A stretch of 64,000 nt of DNA from Scytalidium lignicola (Eukaryota; Ascomycota; Leotiomycetes), in contig NCSJ02000004.1 in assembly GCA_002812745.2 (NCBI GenBank), forward strand, positions 124,001 to 188,000, in the 5' to 3' direction. The position numbers and the translations under genes were made by a program. Of the stretch, positions 1 through 11,315 are shown one piece after another. Numbering within the stretch: position 1 is the first letter of the stretch; each line of letters opens with the position of its first letter. Under the pieces are notes generated by a model. The model saw nothing but the letters and a program-made list of their open reading frames with translations, had not been told where the DNA came from and did not search any database.

Positions 1-399
1 CTTCTAGCGCGGCGGTTCTTGGAAACTGTTAGGAAGCAAAATCGATTAGGTGATATTACTCTAAAAGAATGGAGACGTGGAATAGTTGGCCAGAAAGATG
101 GGTGGACGTATCATGCAAAAGGCTTATGGGTGAGTCTGAATGGTGAGAAGGAGCCGAGCTTGAGTATCGTGGGGAGCAGCAATTATACCAAAAGAAGTTA
201 TTCTCTAGATCTAGAAGCCGGAGTCGTGATTATTACTGCTGATCAGGGGTTGAAAAAGTTGTTAATGGAGGAAAGAGATGGACTACAAGATTATGCTCGC
301 GTTGTTGGTACGGAAGAGTTTATAAAAACAGAAAGAAGAGTTGGAATTCACGTCAAGATAGCCATGTGGTTGGTTAAGATAGCAGGAGGGGCTCTGTAA
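1..399 (+). CDS. PGS1: CDP-diacylglycerol-glycerol-3-phosphate 3-phosphatidyltransferase, 3' end only
   Basis: This is the C-terminal 132 codons of PGS1, open from the first base of the window, so the start lies outside. The enzyme makes phosphatidylglycerophosphate from CDP-diacylglycerol and glycerol-3-phosphate, the committed step of cardiolipin synthesis in mitochondria, and belongs to the phospholipase D superfamily. Visible here is the second HKD-type motif: a YHAKGLW segment near base 110, followed by GSSNYTKRSYSLDLE near 170-215, which is characteristic of PGS1. The upstream in-frame residues LLARRFLE also fit the family, so the coding region continues left of base 19. No intron is seen in this part. 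It is convergent with SIS1. Family assignment is firm; the symbol follows yeast. Confidence 0.9.
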   Translation, partial: LLARRFLETVRKQNRLGDITLKEWRRGIVGQKDGWTYHAKGLWVSLNGEKEPSLSIVGSSNYTKRSYSLDLEAGVVIITADQGLKKLLMEERDGLQDYARVVGTEEFIKTERRVGIHVKIAMWLVKIAGGAL

Positions 400-724
400 A
401 TTATGATCATTTCTATTGTATATATCTAAACTTGTAAAGTTACATAGACCGTTGCAGCGTTCACCAACCAGAAACGGTAACCATCCATTCCAGACTGTTT
501 GGGAAGAAAAAACTATTTCATTATTCGTATTATAGGGCTACATATTCGCGAGCATATATGATGATGCCAACATGACTACTCGTGCTTCGTGTCCTTTCAG
601 GTCTTCTAAATCATTGCTACCTTCGCCCAAACACCAAACGAAATGGGAATACCTTGACCAACTCTACAGAGTAAACAAAACGTTATCCAGCTCCACAACC
701 ACAAGATGCCATTTCTAAATCCTC
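400..724. other. Intergenic, convergent 3' ends
   Basis: This is the space between the stops of PGS1 (+) and SIS1 (-). It is AT-rich with no supported ORF and presumably holds both 3' UTRs. Confidence 0.6.
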
Positions 725-1963
725 CTACAGAATCTCCTTCAGCTTCCGCTTCTGCTCTGCGGTTAATGTAGTCGGAAATTTCACATTATACTTGACGATG
801 AAATTGCCTCTTTCACCTGGTTTCTTGCTGATAGGCATTCCTAATCCAGGATAGGAGTCTGAACTTCCTGGCTGGGTGGGCCCCCCTCTTTCAATGTTAA
901 GATTCTTTTTATCGATAGTAGTAACGGTTCGCTTCCAACCAGTGAGCGCTTCCTTGAGAGTGAGCTCAACATTGAGAATAACGTCGTCGCTGTCACGGGT
1001 AAATAATGGATGTGGTTTCTAAAATCCATGTTAGCATACTACCTTCATCTCTTCTAATAAATAAGTGTCAGAAGAGCATAACTTACCTCTGCTATTATGA
1101 AGTGTAGATCCTGCTGGCCACCCTCTTCTTGATCACCTACTCCTTTGAACTTAATCTTGCTTCCTTTCTTTAAGCCTGGTTTGATATCCATTTCGAGCAC
1201 CTTATCTTGCGTTGTACGAAGACCCGTATTCTCGTCGAATGTCTTGCGTTTGATCTTCATCTTCTTGTGTACGCCATTAAACAACTCCTCAAGAGTCAGC
1301 GGCAACGGTCGCTCTACGGTAGTAACTTCCGGTGTTGGTGGTCTAGGTCTTGAACTAGCAGTCTCAGCACCACCGAATTGAGCTCGCCTTGATCTCCCTC
1401 CACTGCGAGGCATCTGTCCGAAAATATCTTCCATGCCCTCATCGCCACCCAGCCCACCTCCTTGTTGTCTGAAGAATTCTGAAAAGATTGATTCAGGATT
1501 GCTGAAGCTGAATCCCCCGCCACCACCCCCACCTCCGCCAGTTGTAGTGAAGTGGAACGTTCGTCCACCTCCACCTCCACCGGGCATGTTGCTGAAACCT
1601 GAAAATCCACCAGGCATACTACCTGGAGCCTCGAACGGGTTTGCTCCGGCCCCAGCATCTGGCGGAGGAGCTCCTCCACGCAGTAAGAATTCAAGACCGA
1701 ATTGGTCGTATGTTTTCCGCTTTTCTGGGTCCGACAAGATCTCATAAGCCTGCGAAACTTCCTTGAATTTCTCTACTGCTGATGGGTTATCCTTGTTCTT
1801 GTCTGGATGATACTTGAGAGCCGCTTTTCTATAAGGAAATTAGTATACCACACATCTAGCCGCCCCAAAAGTGTATCACGCACCGATATGCCTTTTTGAT
1901 TTCATCTTGTGAAGCAGTAGGCTTAATGCCTAGAGAGTCGTAGAGTGTAGTTTCTGCAACCAT
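725..1963 (-). CDS. SIS1: Type II DnaJ/Hsp40 co-chaperone, Sis1-like
   Basis: Three exons: 1884-1963, 1087-1828 and 725-1018, with introns of 55 and 68 nt; 371 aa. The J domain occupies the first ~70 residues with the HPD motif at 34-36, which stimulates Hsp70 ATPase. A Gly/Phe-rich region of many GGGG runs follows (about residues 75-130), then the two-lobed C-terminal substrate-binding domain ([22 protein letters not shown]). There is no CxxCxGxG zinc finger, which makes it class B (Sis1/DNAJB), not Ydj1. The ATG at 1963 gives [13 protein letters not shown], the usual N-terminus. Intron 1 splits an Arg codon inside helix II. Sis1 is an essential cytosolic/nuclear Hsp70 partner in protein folding and translation. 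A perfect heat-shock element lies about 530 bp upstream. Confidence 0.94.
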
Positions 1964-2840
1964 AATAACGAATGAACAGTATTACACTACCAATTGAGGA
2001 TGTGTAACAAAAAATTAATATACAGAGATTTCTGTATATTAATGTTAGATGCAGGAGAAGGAAGGGGGCTTTTTATAGAGTTGTGATTGGAGGACCAAGG
2101 GTCTGACGATGTGTCAAGGGAACAGGAGTATTCTTTAGCGGAATAGAACGACCTCGAATGTCCCAATCTATGTTTCGTGAAGACAAAGTAATTGTAGGCC
2201 GTGTGTAATCGCCCGGTTATCGTGTGACTCTGGTAACCTCGAAACTCAGAATGAACGACCTTCACAGTGACCCTTGTATTCGATTTGCACAATTAGTAAA
2301 AGCTCGAAGAACAAAGTGCTTGAAGCTATAAAAATAAATAGAATGCGTTTGATCAATCTGCATTAGAAATTGTGGGTTGCTGAATTATGGATTTAATGTG
2401 ACTTTGGTCAATATGGGCTCATGCCATCATTCAAACCTGCTCCCCGCAGTCGGTGAGAGTGACGTCGGCTGGAGGGGTTACGCACGTGATAATAGAAGCT
2501 TCGAGAACCTTCCACTAGTGCGTGGTAATTTCCAGTATCTCACAAGGAGAACAGCAAGGTCAACAAATATTGCAGTTTGGTTTGTAAATTAATGGTTTAT
2601 AATACTACTCCGGACAGGTTATGGAGAATCGAGTCCAAGCCTATACATTATTGGCTCGTTGCAAATGCAGGACCCCAAGCATAAGTCAGTTCGATCCTTG
2701 TCCCCTTTGAGGACTTGGTTGGTACAGTAAGGTCAGGCCAGTAATATTGGCCTCAGTTATTTCCCAAGGCATTTGAAATCCCTAATAACTGTTCCGGATA
2801 TCAAGCCATCTCTAAGTACGGATAACCGCTAAGTATAACC
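1964..2840. other. Intergenic: SIS1 upstream region
   Basis: This holds the SIS1 promoter and probable 5' UTR, and the 3' UTR of the UBA/UIM gene. The heat-shock element at 2495-2512 is the only feature recognised. Small ORFs here (up to 101 codons) have no recognisable similarity. Confidence 0.6.
2495..2512. promoter_or_regulatory. Heat-shock element (four perfect inverted GAA/TTC units)
   Basis: The sequence reads GAA-nn-TTC-nn-GAA-nn-TTC with no mismatch, the canonical Hsf1-binding array. It lies 532 bp upstream of the SIS1 start codon (minus strand), in the intergenic region shared with the end of the next gene. Sis1 homologues are established Hsf1 targets, so SIS1 is the likely target. 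Confidence 0.75.
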
Positions 2841-5739
2841 TCAATCAGTAAACCCAACCTGTTTAACAGCAGCGCTATCGTCCCGCAGTTCCTCATCTTC
2901 TAGGACCTTAGATATATCCATCTGGTCTATACCCGGCTTCAGCGTAGTCTCGCGTGATTGAGTAGTCAGTTCTAGAAGGCTAGTCCGCTCCTGCATCTCC
3001 GGTGCGGGCTCCAGCTTCTTAAAGTACTCATTCCCAGTCTCCTGTAGAGAAGGATCGACACCTATTATCACCGAGTCAGGCCTATGAGGTGTAACAGATC
3101 GATCAGGAAGCCGAGTTCCTGTTTGCTGATAGGCCATTCGACTCCTTCTCAATTCATCATCATCATTAAAGTCTCCTGTTCCTGTTTCTGTCATGGAAGG
3201 AGAGGCATCTTCCCTAACATTGGACTGGGGATTCCAATCCTCCCAGCCTTGAGTTTCTTCTTCACTTTCCTGATATTTCCGCTTGCTTGGTGATTTGGGT
3301 GTAGTATGGGGACTGTATGCTTCCATAGCTGGATCCAGTTCGGCTTTGAATGCAAGATTATCGTCCAAGACAAATTCCTAAAATTAGTCAATTGACAAAA
3401 TATGAGTAATGGGATGTCGATATTACGTACCTCCAAAGCGCCTGGCAACGGTTTTGAGGGCCACTGCATAGCCTTCTCGCTCGCATAGACTAGTATAGAA
3501 TTCTTACCTTCAGTCATAGCAGCTTTGAGAACACCCTCTTCTGTAGTCTTCTATTAATAGTTGTTAGATATCGTCGGGTTATTAAAGTGAACTAAATGGG
3601 GGGCGGTTCTAACCTCGACTACGACAGGATTCAGTCCAGATGTTCCATATTTGATTCTCCACCATTGTTCCTCCAATGCTTTTGGACCATCAGAATCAAC
3701 ATCCATGCTTATTAGATCTGGCTCTGCTTGCCGGCAGACATAAATAGTATTCTTTGTCGTACTAATACCACGCAGAGTGTATTTGTAATGCGGGGGCTGC
3801 TCAGGGTCACTTGAAGGCTCGGTGTACAACTTCGAGACCTCCCTCAGAGTAGATCTTAGCCTCTCCTTTTCCTCGTTTAAAGCTAAAATCTGTTAGTCTA
3901 CTAATGTATTTATGAATTGATACCGTACCTTTCAGCTTCTGATCGATGCTGGACATGACTTTACGTAGCTGTACTGAAAGGTCGGCTCTCTGTCCAGAAT
4001 TTATCTCATTGTCTGTGGCTTCGGAGAGTATATCTGAACCACCGTCATGCTCAAGTTGAGAATTGTCATGCTGCAAAGATGCCTGAAATAAGTCCCAGAC
4101 TTTTAATTCTTGACCCCTACTTGTGAGGAAATGGGTCAATTTGTTTTCGATAGTCGTGATAGATTGAAGCTGCTCATCAATATTGTTCTGTTGTATCCGC
4201 ATTGCAAGGGCTACCTCCCTGCCAGACTTTAAGTATCGATCTGGATACCATACTTGAGGAATTTCAATGTTCTTGCTTAGGTCGTTTCCTTCTAACCTAA
4301 AGGCAATAACCTCGCCAATATGTGACAGGTATGCAGAATTAGCAAGAGAGGTAGGTCTATAGGCCCAAAGGATTGCATCAGCAATGTCATAAATTGTAGA
4401 CTGTTCTGAATCCATCAATGGTAAGGACAGGTCTAGAATAGCAAAGTCCTTTGATTCTTCTTCCTCTGTCTCGTTGGCCAACACCCCTCTGCTAAAAAGT
4501 TTTCTTGCTAAAGAATCATCCGCAATCACCTTTTTCCAAGTTTCAAAGAAGGCAGATTCCACGTCTATTGGACTCCCATCTATACCACGCCGTTGAGTTT
4601 TTCTCAAAATTCGCATATTTGATAGCGGCTCTATAGAGCCATAACTCCTCTCCGTTTTATCTAGGAAGGCCATAATACGTTGCAGCTCTCGGCAAAATTG
4701 CTCATTCTCACGGTTTATATTCTCCCCGCCCTCGTTATTGATGGTAGGTGTTTCAATTGTGGTTCCTGTCCACCATTCTCGATCGAAGCCGTAGCTTGGT
4801 AAGACATCCAATCGATCCAGAAATATTTCGCGAGCCAGAGGTATTTCATGGTAAATTGTCAACAAGGCACCTAGACGATGGTCTTCAACTGCTGGTTTGA
4901 GGAACGAGGGAGCATCGATTTCTCTTTTCCGCTCTGCCGGTTCTGGATCGAATAGAATTTCTTGAGCAGAAGTTTTTCCAATCGGTACCATTTCCCACTT
5001 CCCTTGTTCATATTGATTGCGTGTTGCAGGACCAAAGTATACCTGGTTTGAGCCAACGATGCCAGTTTCCTGTGGAGGTAAACCGGCCTCTGCCCTTGAT
5101 GCTGCAAGAGCTCGCTCCAACTCCCTATCATCCTGCGTAATAGAGGCTCCCGAGTCCGCTATGCAAATTAGCTATAAGAAACCGCACTTTTGGAACAGGA
5201 AATACCAGCAGCATGCTCAGCGCTCAAGTCTACCACCTTGCCGAGGGGAGATTTGTTGTTGCTTGTTCTGGACGGTGGTCGGGATGGCGCCGCATCGAAA
5301 CGCCCATATGGTCCCATGTCGTCAGATGCCTGTATGCTAAATGCTACTCAGAGATTCAAATCAGATCTTTGCAAGACTATTCTCGGCTTTCTAAAGCTCG
5401 TATAGAGGCCCTGCTTACATATGCCAGTGCTATTCAAACCCCCATCGCGATCACTGTTGAACTGAGACTCGTCCCATCGATACTAAAATAAAGCTTAGGT
5501 CCAAGAATTTCTGGGTTGAAGAGAACCTTGACCCCACCTGAGTGCTGTCGGTGTTGTCAAAATATTCGTTAAGAGCTTGTTCAACATTGTTATTATTGCC
5601 CTTGACAATGTCAGCCGCCGTCTCCTCTACTCGTGAAGTATGCTGTTACTTTTAATCTTGCAATCGCCTCTGAGCGGCTGATTCCACTTGCCAGACCACA
5701 AAAGGCATCGATGTCTTGCTCTGTTGGTTGTGCTGCCAT
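2841..5739 (-). CDS. UBA/UIM ubiquitin-binding protein, USP25/28-like, apparently without a catalytic cysteine box
   Basis: Eight exons: 5650-5739, 5538-5600, 5419-5482, 5206-5343, 3929-5158, 3614-3882, 3431-3550 and 2841-3377; introns 46-75 nt; 836 aa. Residues 1-45 form a UBA-like fold (SEAIARLK then GNNNNVEQALNEYF). A ubiquitin-interacting motif follows at about 128-145 (DDRELERALAASRAEA, with the conserved Ala and Ser). The next 400 residues resemble a USP catalytic domain in outline (DHRLGALLTIYHEIPLAREI, then YGFDREWW). However, the block where an active USP has its GNTCY/GNTCW cysteine box reads PSFLKPAVEDHRLGALL, with no cysteine. A coiled segment and an acidic, Ser/Pro-rich tail finish the protein. 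Intron 2 has a weak GTGGGG donor. Known: human USP25/28 also begin with UBA-like and UIM modules. Inference: a ubiquitin-binding pseudo-deubiquitinase. Confidence 0.72.
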
Positions 5740-6569
5740 TTCAGACCTATTGATGTTACGCAACTAAAGAGCCACTGAGGCCCAGAAGTTGCAGGGTTTA
5801 ACAATGAATAACGCAGGCAGTCTGGATCATGAAATTTAAGACAGAGAACCAGTAGTTCTAGGACTGAAATAAGTATAGTAGTACGATTTACTGTTTGTAA
5901 GGCTGCAGGCATCGAATCTATGCTCTGGATGCAAAAAAATAATATAAAGATGCGACGTCGAACAGAGCTTCGAGTGTGGGCTAGTGGTGTTGCTGACCCC
6001 TGTTCGCGCCTGGCACTATCTGGTGACGTGAGATGATTGTCGTAATAGTTAACTAATAAGTAGCTAAGGCTGCGCCTAATTAGTATACGTTATCGGTTAT
6101 CGTTTATCTTGATTCTTGAGTAAGCTACTGTAGAAGAAAGGAATATTTTTAAATACAGGACTTTCTTCCAGGACGATGCTGAAGGTAGCATTTATTTCTT
6201 ATACTTCGTTATGTCAAACATACAATCACACGTGATATCCCAGTTCTTCCCAGATGTGCCTCCATTGATTTGTCTATGATATCTACCTAAATACTTAAAA
6301 AACACCAATACACCTCAGTCGTAACACCCGCTCTACCGAATACTCCCAAGAATAAAGTACAAACCCCATAGTAACGCCGTAAATACATGCCTAGCCTGCT
6401 CTGATCAATACGCCCCGGAGAACCCTTTAAGGGCCAATCCAATGCCATGCTATGCAGTATGATATGCAAGGAAATATGCGCATCTTGTAACATGCCTTGT
6501 CCTAGAGATTGATTGGCCAAGGTCAAGTCCCGTCGAGAATAACATCATGTGATCTAAAATCACTATTTA
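5740..6569. other. Intergenic
   Basis: This lies between the 5' end of the UBA/UIM gene and the 3' end of CDC34, both on the minus strand. It is AT-rich. ORFs of 79-86 codons run through it but show no family resemblance; nothing else was recognised. Confidence 0.5.
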
Positions 6570-7367
6570 CTACCGGTTTTCTGCCTCATCCTCCTCGCTT
6601 TCTTCAAAGTCCTGCTCCTCACCATCGTACTCATCCATCTCGAGATCCTCGCCGGAACTGTCACTTGCACCAAAATCATCTTCAGCATCACTCTCGGCCC
6701 AAAATGCATCATCATCAACTATTTTAGTCGGGGGAGCTGATTCTGCATTAGTAGGCATGACGAAACCTTCTGGAACATCATTTAATGATTCTGAAGCTAT
6801 TTCCTTAGCCCTCTCGTTGTATTGGCTTCTGTCGTCTCGGTACATAACTCCAGCATCGACATTCGCGGGGGATGAAATCTCTGGATCGTCAAGGAGAAGA
6901 AGCACTGATCGTAGGACAGTCTCAACCCCCTGGAGAGGTGACCAACGCTCACTTGCCAATTCGCCAGATTGTTCATCCTCCCCTGGAGCGTGTAGGATGG
7001 ATATGCAGACTTTGCCATCGGAGTATATGTTTGGGTGGAATATCGGACGGAGAAATTTAAAGGTTGGAGGACTGAAGGGATAGTTCTGGGGGAATTGCAT
7101 CTCGGCCTAAAGCGGCATTAGCCGGTATATCGTACAGCATTCTATGTTACAAACCTTGAAGTAGGCGCCGCTGAATGCGCTGTCAGGATTGATGACGACT
7201 AGACCAAGAGTCCACTTAAAGAGGGAAGCCTCGTCAAACTATAACTTATGTCAGAATTATGAGAAGGGTAGAGTACAAAGCCGAGGACATACATCAATTT
7301 GAACCCATTTCTCCTTTTGAAGCGCCTTATACTCGCTCATAAGACGTTGCTTGGCTCCGGCAGACAT
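6570..7367 (-). CDS. CDC34: E2 ubiquitin-conjugating enzyme of SCF ligases
   Basis: Three exons: 7293-7367, 7155-7238 and 6570-7106; introns 54 and 48 nt; 231 aa. The UBC fold covers residues 1 to about 170. The HPN motif is at 77-79 and the active-site cysteine at 87 (DGKVCISILH). Right after it comes the acidic loop insertion (APGEDEQSGE, about 93-102) that marks the Cdc34/Ubc7 class. A long acidic C-terminal tail (about 185-231) with repeated Glu/Asp and Ser distinguishes Cdc34. The enzyme charges ubiquitin for SCF E3 complexes that degrade cell-cycle regulators at G1/S. The ATG at 7367 gives MSAGAKQRLMSEYKAL, the expected start; a longer open frame upstream lacks similarity. Confidence 0.95.
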
Positions 7368-9118
7368 GGTGACAACAAAGGAGTAGTCAAACTCAAAGGA
7401 TGGTACGGACGTGAACCTGTAACTTTCCCTAGGACAGGCTATACAATAGTACAAGACCGCCTTTTTCACACATCAAGATACCTGTGCCGACACAACAGCG
7501 TAGCTACAAAAGAAGTCGAGGCAAAGTGTGCAGATGGGATAGACTTGTTGAAATGAGAGTATGAGAGGCGAAGAAATCTGATTTATCACAGAAAACTTCG
7601 TTTGTATAGCGTGTCGAAATTTATTGTTTTGGTGGTATGGAACACGACAAGAAAGAAGGCGTAGGAGTTGGAGTTGTCACCCTCAGGCGGAACCGGAATG
7701 TGCCACTCTATCCGTGCAGTCAGCCGGGATTATTAAGTCAACCATGCGAGCCGATAAGATAAGATAATTATTGCCACAATGCCAGATTAAAAATCGGAAC
7801 ACATCACAAATCTTTTCACTTCGTGGCATGCAAACCTTTCTCCTTCGAATTCATGCCTAATGCTAATTTAAGAATTGACTCAGCGGCGGATTTAAAAGTG
7901 GAAAGAAATTTCAGATATCAACATGTCTTGACTGAAATCGGCTTCTATTACCTGGTCACGCACATCCACAACCCTCGCCCGGTAACTGCATTTCAAACAA
8001 TCGATTTTGCTCAGTTAGGTTTAAACCAAAGTACATTTAGAGATATCTTTCAGAAGTTTCTCCCATCCCAATAAAGCCTCAATCATCATTAATGATGTAT
8101 ATGTGGGAGGCGAAGTGCATTTTGAATCTTCTTGGCAAATAGTGCGTGTACGGAGGTAGACCATGGAAAATAGAGACCCGTGGAAATCTTAATTCTAAAA
8201 TCTTGTTTGGCTATGATGATTTACACGTATCTTGTCACTTTCGCTAAACCAATGCATGACCTCTCCATAAAAAACAGACAGATTCATTGAAGAAAAATCA
8301 GGCTCTTAGATAAACATTTTAAAGTAGTTTTGAGGCATATCTTAATTTACATAGTTATTCAGGGCATTAGTTAATCTATCGTAACTACCACGCTGACGTC
8401 ATCCACCGTTTTCGATAACTTACCATAACAAGGATGAGTGATCTGTGTCGCACAGAGGGGCTTTCCAACCGGAAAATGCAACTAACAACCGAACAAGAGG
8501 TCGAGATCGCGATGATAGAACAATGAAATAATACTAAAAAGTGTAATTTTAGATTTGATATAACACTAACTTCATGTACTTACGTACTTACAAAATGATG
8601 TAAATAGTTTACCCTATTAAATTGTTCTTTTATATCTAACTTTTATGATATTATTAAAATGTGCCTTATGCAACATAAACTTATTACACCCAGCCCGTGA
8701 CATGGCAAGGTTTTGACCAGCTTGAAACGCCAGGATGCGTCTGCATTTCCTGTTGCGAGAATATCTTGAGTTTCCAAGAATTGTTGTGGCATTCTTGTAG
8801 CTTATTACTTATACCAGAAAGGGGGACGCAGTAGTTGTTATCAAAGACGAAGATTTTTTGCGCCCTGAGGTATGGCTGTCTAAAACTACTTGGGGCAATG
8901 ACCCCTCGTAAAGAATACTAGGGAGTATCAATGACCGATAAACACAGAATGACATCTAGTTCATGTATTAAATGTACACCTCAAGACAGTACCCTCTGTT
9001 CGTAATCCGAAAAAGATCGTTGCGCTGTTCGTAATCATAACGGTGCCCAACTCCAATTTACCAATGATATGGACAACGATCGCTTCAATAGCATTCTAAT
9101 TTACAATTCAGCCTTAGA
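7368..9118. other. Intergenic, 1.75 kb
   Basis: This is the CDC34 upstream region plus the 3' flank of CUT12. It is AT-rich, especially 8500-8700. The best open frame (7823-8074, +) has no recognised similarity. One TGACGTCA (CRE-type) octamer lies at 8394-8401, 1.0 kb from the nearest start codon. I see no gene. Confidence 0.5.
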
Positions 9119-11315
9119 TTAAGCACCAAGATTCTCTTTATCGCTGCCCAGAGCTTTAGCCCTCCTCTTAGCAGCAAGTCTTTCTTGTAATCTCGCCTTG
9201 GCCGCTGCTTCTCTTTCAGGAGGAAGTGGGGCACGACTTCTCGAATTATCTAGACTAGAAAGTCGACTAGGAGCATTAGATGTACGGGTTAAAGGTAGTG
9301 CAAGGGATGGCAGAGAAAGACGAGGAGATTGTAGAGAATTCCTGGAAATCGTATCAGAAATGGGTGGAATTGTTATTGATTTAGGTCTCGTCAGATCTTT
9401 TTCATCACCAGTACCGTTGAGTATCTCTGACAAGGCAGAGTGAGGTAAGCTTGTCGGAAGCTGTTGTAAAGGAGTTTCTGGATTTCTGTCGTTTGCGGAG
9501 GTCCTCGACTTAGAATATTGGAGAAAGGTCGTCTCTGTCTTACTTATGTCGACGAGCCCAGTTTGAGTAATGCTCTTGAAGGGCCGTTCTTGTTGTAAAT
9601 GCTTCAGATCCTGGCTCTCCTTGTTCTCGTGACTCTCATTTGAAACGGCGTCTTTCTCTGCTGTTGGCCTCCTCTTCTCCGATTCAACATCTTGTTGATA
9701 CACATTCGAGCCCCTCTTACGCTCGATATCATCCTGTTGTACAGGTTTCTCTAACTCTGGAGTATTTGCCACCATCTCTTTCATTAATGCCAGATCTTGC
9801 TTCAAAGCTGCTACCTGATCATGTCTTTTTTTCAGCAAGCGCTCGGCTTCTCTGCGCTGTGCTTTAGCCTGCTCCTTCAAATTTGCGTAGTCACGCTGCA
9901 AATCTGGCAACAAGTCTTTTCTTTTATGTTGCTCATCCTGTAAGCGTTCTCTAAGCATTTGGCATTCCTTAAGACATATCTCGCGAGTTGATTTCACGTC
10001 GACAAGTTCTTCAGATAGTTTTGCTTTCTCCTCTTGAAGCTTAGCTGTTGCCTGGTCCGCTGTGCATAAAGCAAGTTTTAACTTCTTAACCTCCTCCCGG
10101 AGTGATACCATATCCTTGAGTTGTTCCCTAGCCTTCTTAAGCTCCCGAGATGTTTCAATGAGGGTTTGCTCCGTTGTTGGTGATGTAAAGTGTGGTAACT
10201 CCTGAGAACTTTGCTTCACTTCTTGTTTATCGTTCTTCGTGGTCGCTAACGTAGATTGGAATTCCTCAACTTGATTCCTATATTGCACCGCTAGAGTAGT
10301 TTGCCATGCAAGTTGCTTCATTAGTTCGGGCGAATCACCGTCGACACTCTCAACCCCCTTAGAAGCAATTTTAGCCACTAATTTTGATATCTTCTCCTCC
10401 ATGCTTGCAACCTTTCGCTGCTCTTCCTTCAACTTTTCGCTAAGATCGATGGCCTCGGCATCCTTTTTTTTTGGCGTAAGATTTCGCTAATTGCTTGTAC
10501 CTGAATAAAGTTTTCATTTCAGCTTTCGCTGCTTCGTGATACAGTTCATATTCTGACTTCCAGTATTTCCCTGAGGTGGAATGAGGCTCGTTCAAGTCCA
10601 ATGTTACATCAGCATCAAAATCCTTCGATATTGGCTGAGCAGTTGCTCCAGATTCCGTTGTCTGATCCTCGACTACAATGTCTGTTGGATGTATACGTTC
10701 TGTTTCACCGCTCTTAGTGTCTACGCTGATTTCTTGTAATGGGCCGTCTTTGTTCTGATCCTTAAATGATCCCGTCNTTTTTCTTGCTTAGTCGGGAGTT
10801 CTCCAGTGTTCTTGTCAAGGATGTCTTTCTCTGAGATTTGATTTTAGGTGTCCATGGACTAGGAAATTTCCCAGGATAATGGTTTGGAGTTTCATTCTTG
10901 CTTCCAGTCCCAGCACTAATCTCCTCCTTATCAACGATTTCTGTCCCAAACGTCACAGTTTTACGCTTCGATGTTGCTGTTCCTGGAGTCAACAATATAC
11001 CCGGAGGCTTTACAGGCGATAAATTGACAGGTTGCGAGGCCATCGTAGCTTTCCCGCTTGTTGGTGTTAATTCATTCCGAATCGTATCGGCTGAATCATT
11101 GTCCAAAGAGACTGGAGTGCCAAATATTGCAGACTTCAAAGCACGGGCTGCAAAAACCGGTGCTGGGGTTGCCGGAAGATCATATTCTGAATCATCATCT
11201 ATTGAAATATCAGCAATTAAGTCACGGGATGCAATTATATAGAGTTTATCACATCTACAGTACCTTCAACGCGAGTCGCGACTTCCGTAGGCTTGCCAAG
11301 CAACCAGTTAAGCAT
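9119..11315 (-). CDS. CUT12: Spindle pole body-associated protein, Cut12 domain
   Basis: Two exons: 11264-11315 (52 nt) and 9119-11198, joined by a 65-nt intron that splits an Asp codon. The N-terminus MLNWLLGKP and the downstream ATPAPVFAARALKSAIFGTP and GILLTPGT...RKTVTFG blocks fit the fungal Cut12 family. A long coiled coil follows (about residues 230-480), then a Ser/Pro-rich region and a basic tail. Cut12 recruits Plo1 polo kinase and promotes bipolar spindle formation at the spindle pole body. As given, the frame is broken twice. An N at 10777, if removed, restores SKKKTGSFKDQ. A 9-T run at 10464-10472 must lose one base to restore SYAKKKDAEAIDL. With both corrected the protein is 709 aa. 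Both sites are homopolymer-type, so assembly error is more likely than gene loss. Confidence 0.82.
10464..10472. other. Homopolymer frameshift in CUT12
   Basis: Nine T on the plus strand; eight are needed to keep the CUT12 frame through the coiled coil. Conserved-looking coding sequence continues on both sides, so this is a probable base-calling error. Confidence 0.6.
10777..10777. other. Ambiguous base N that breaks CUT12
   Basis: The N sits at the end of a five-base homopolymer. Counting it as a base stops the frame 5 codons later; dropping it restores the frame. Confidence 0.6.

Noticed and set aside
1433..1747. Proline-rich 104-codon plus ORF
   Set aside because: It is the complement of the Gly-rich SIS1 linker.
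2377..2592. 71-codon ORF over the heat-shock element
   Set aside because: No similarity; the region is better explained as the SIS1 promoter.
2685..2720. GTTCGATCC resembling a tRNA T-arm
   Set aside because: No matching acceptor, D or anticodon stems could be folded around it.
7823..8074. 83-codon plus ORF in the CDC34/CUT12 gap
   Set aside because: No recognisable domain and no splice continuation that extends it.
8394..8401. TGACGTCA (CRE/ATF site)
   Set aside because: It is a perfect octamer but 1 kb from the nearest start codon (CDC34); eight bases occur often by chance.
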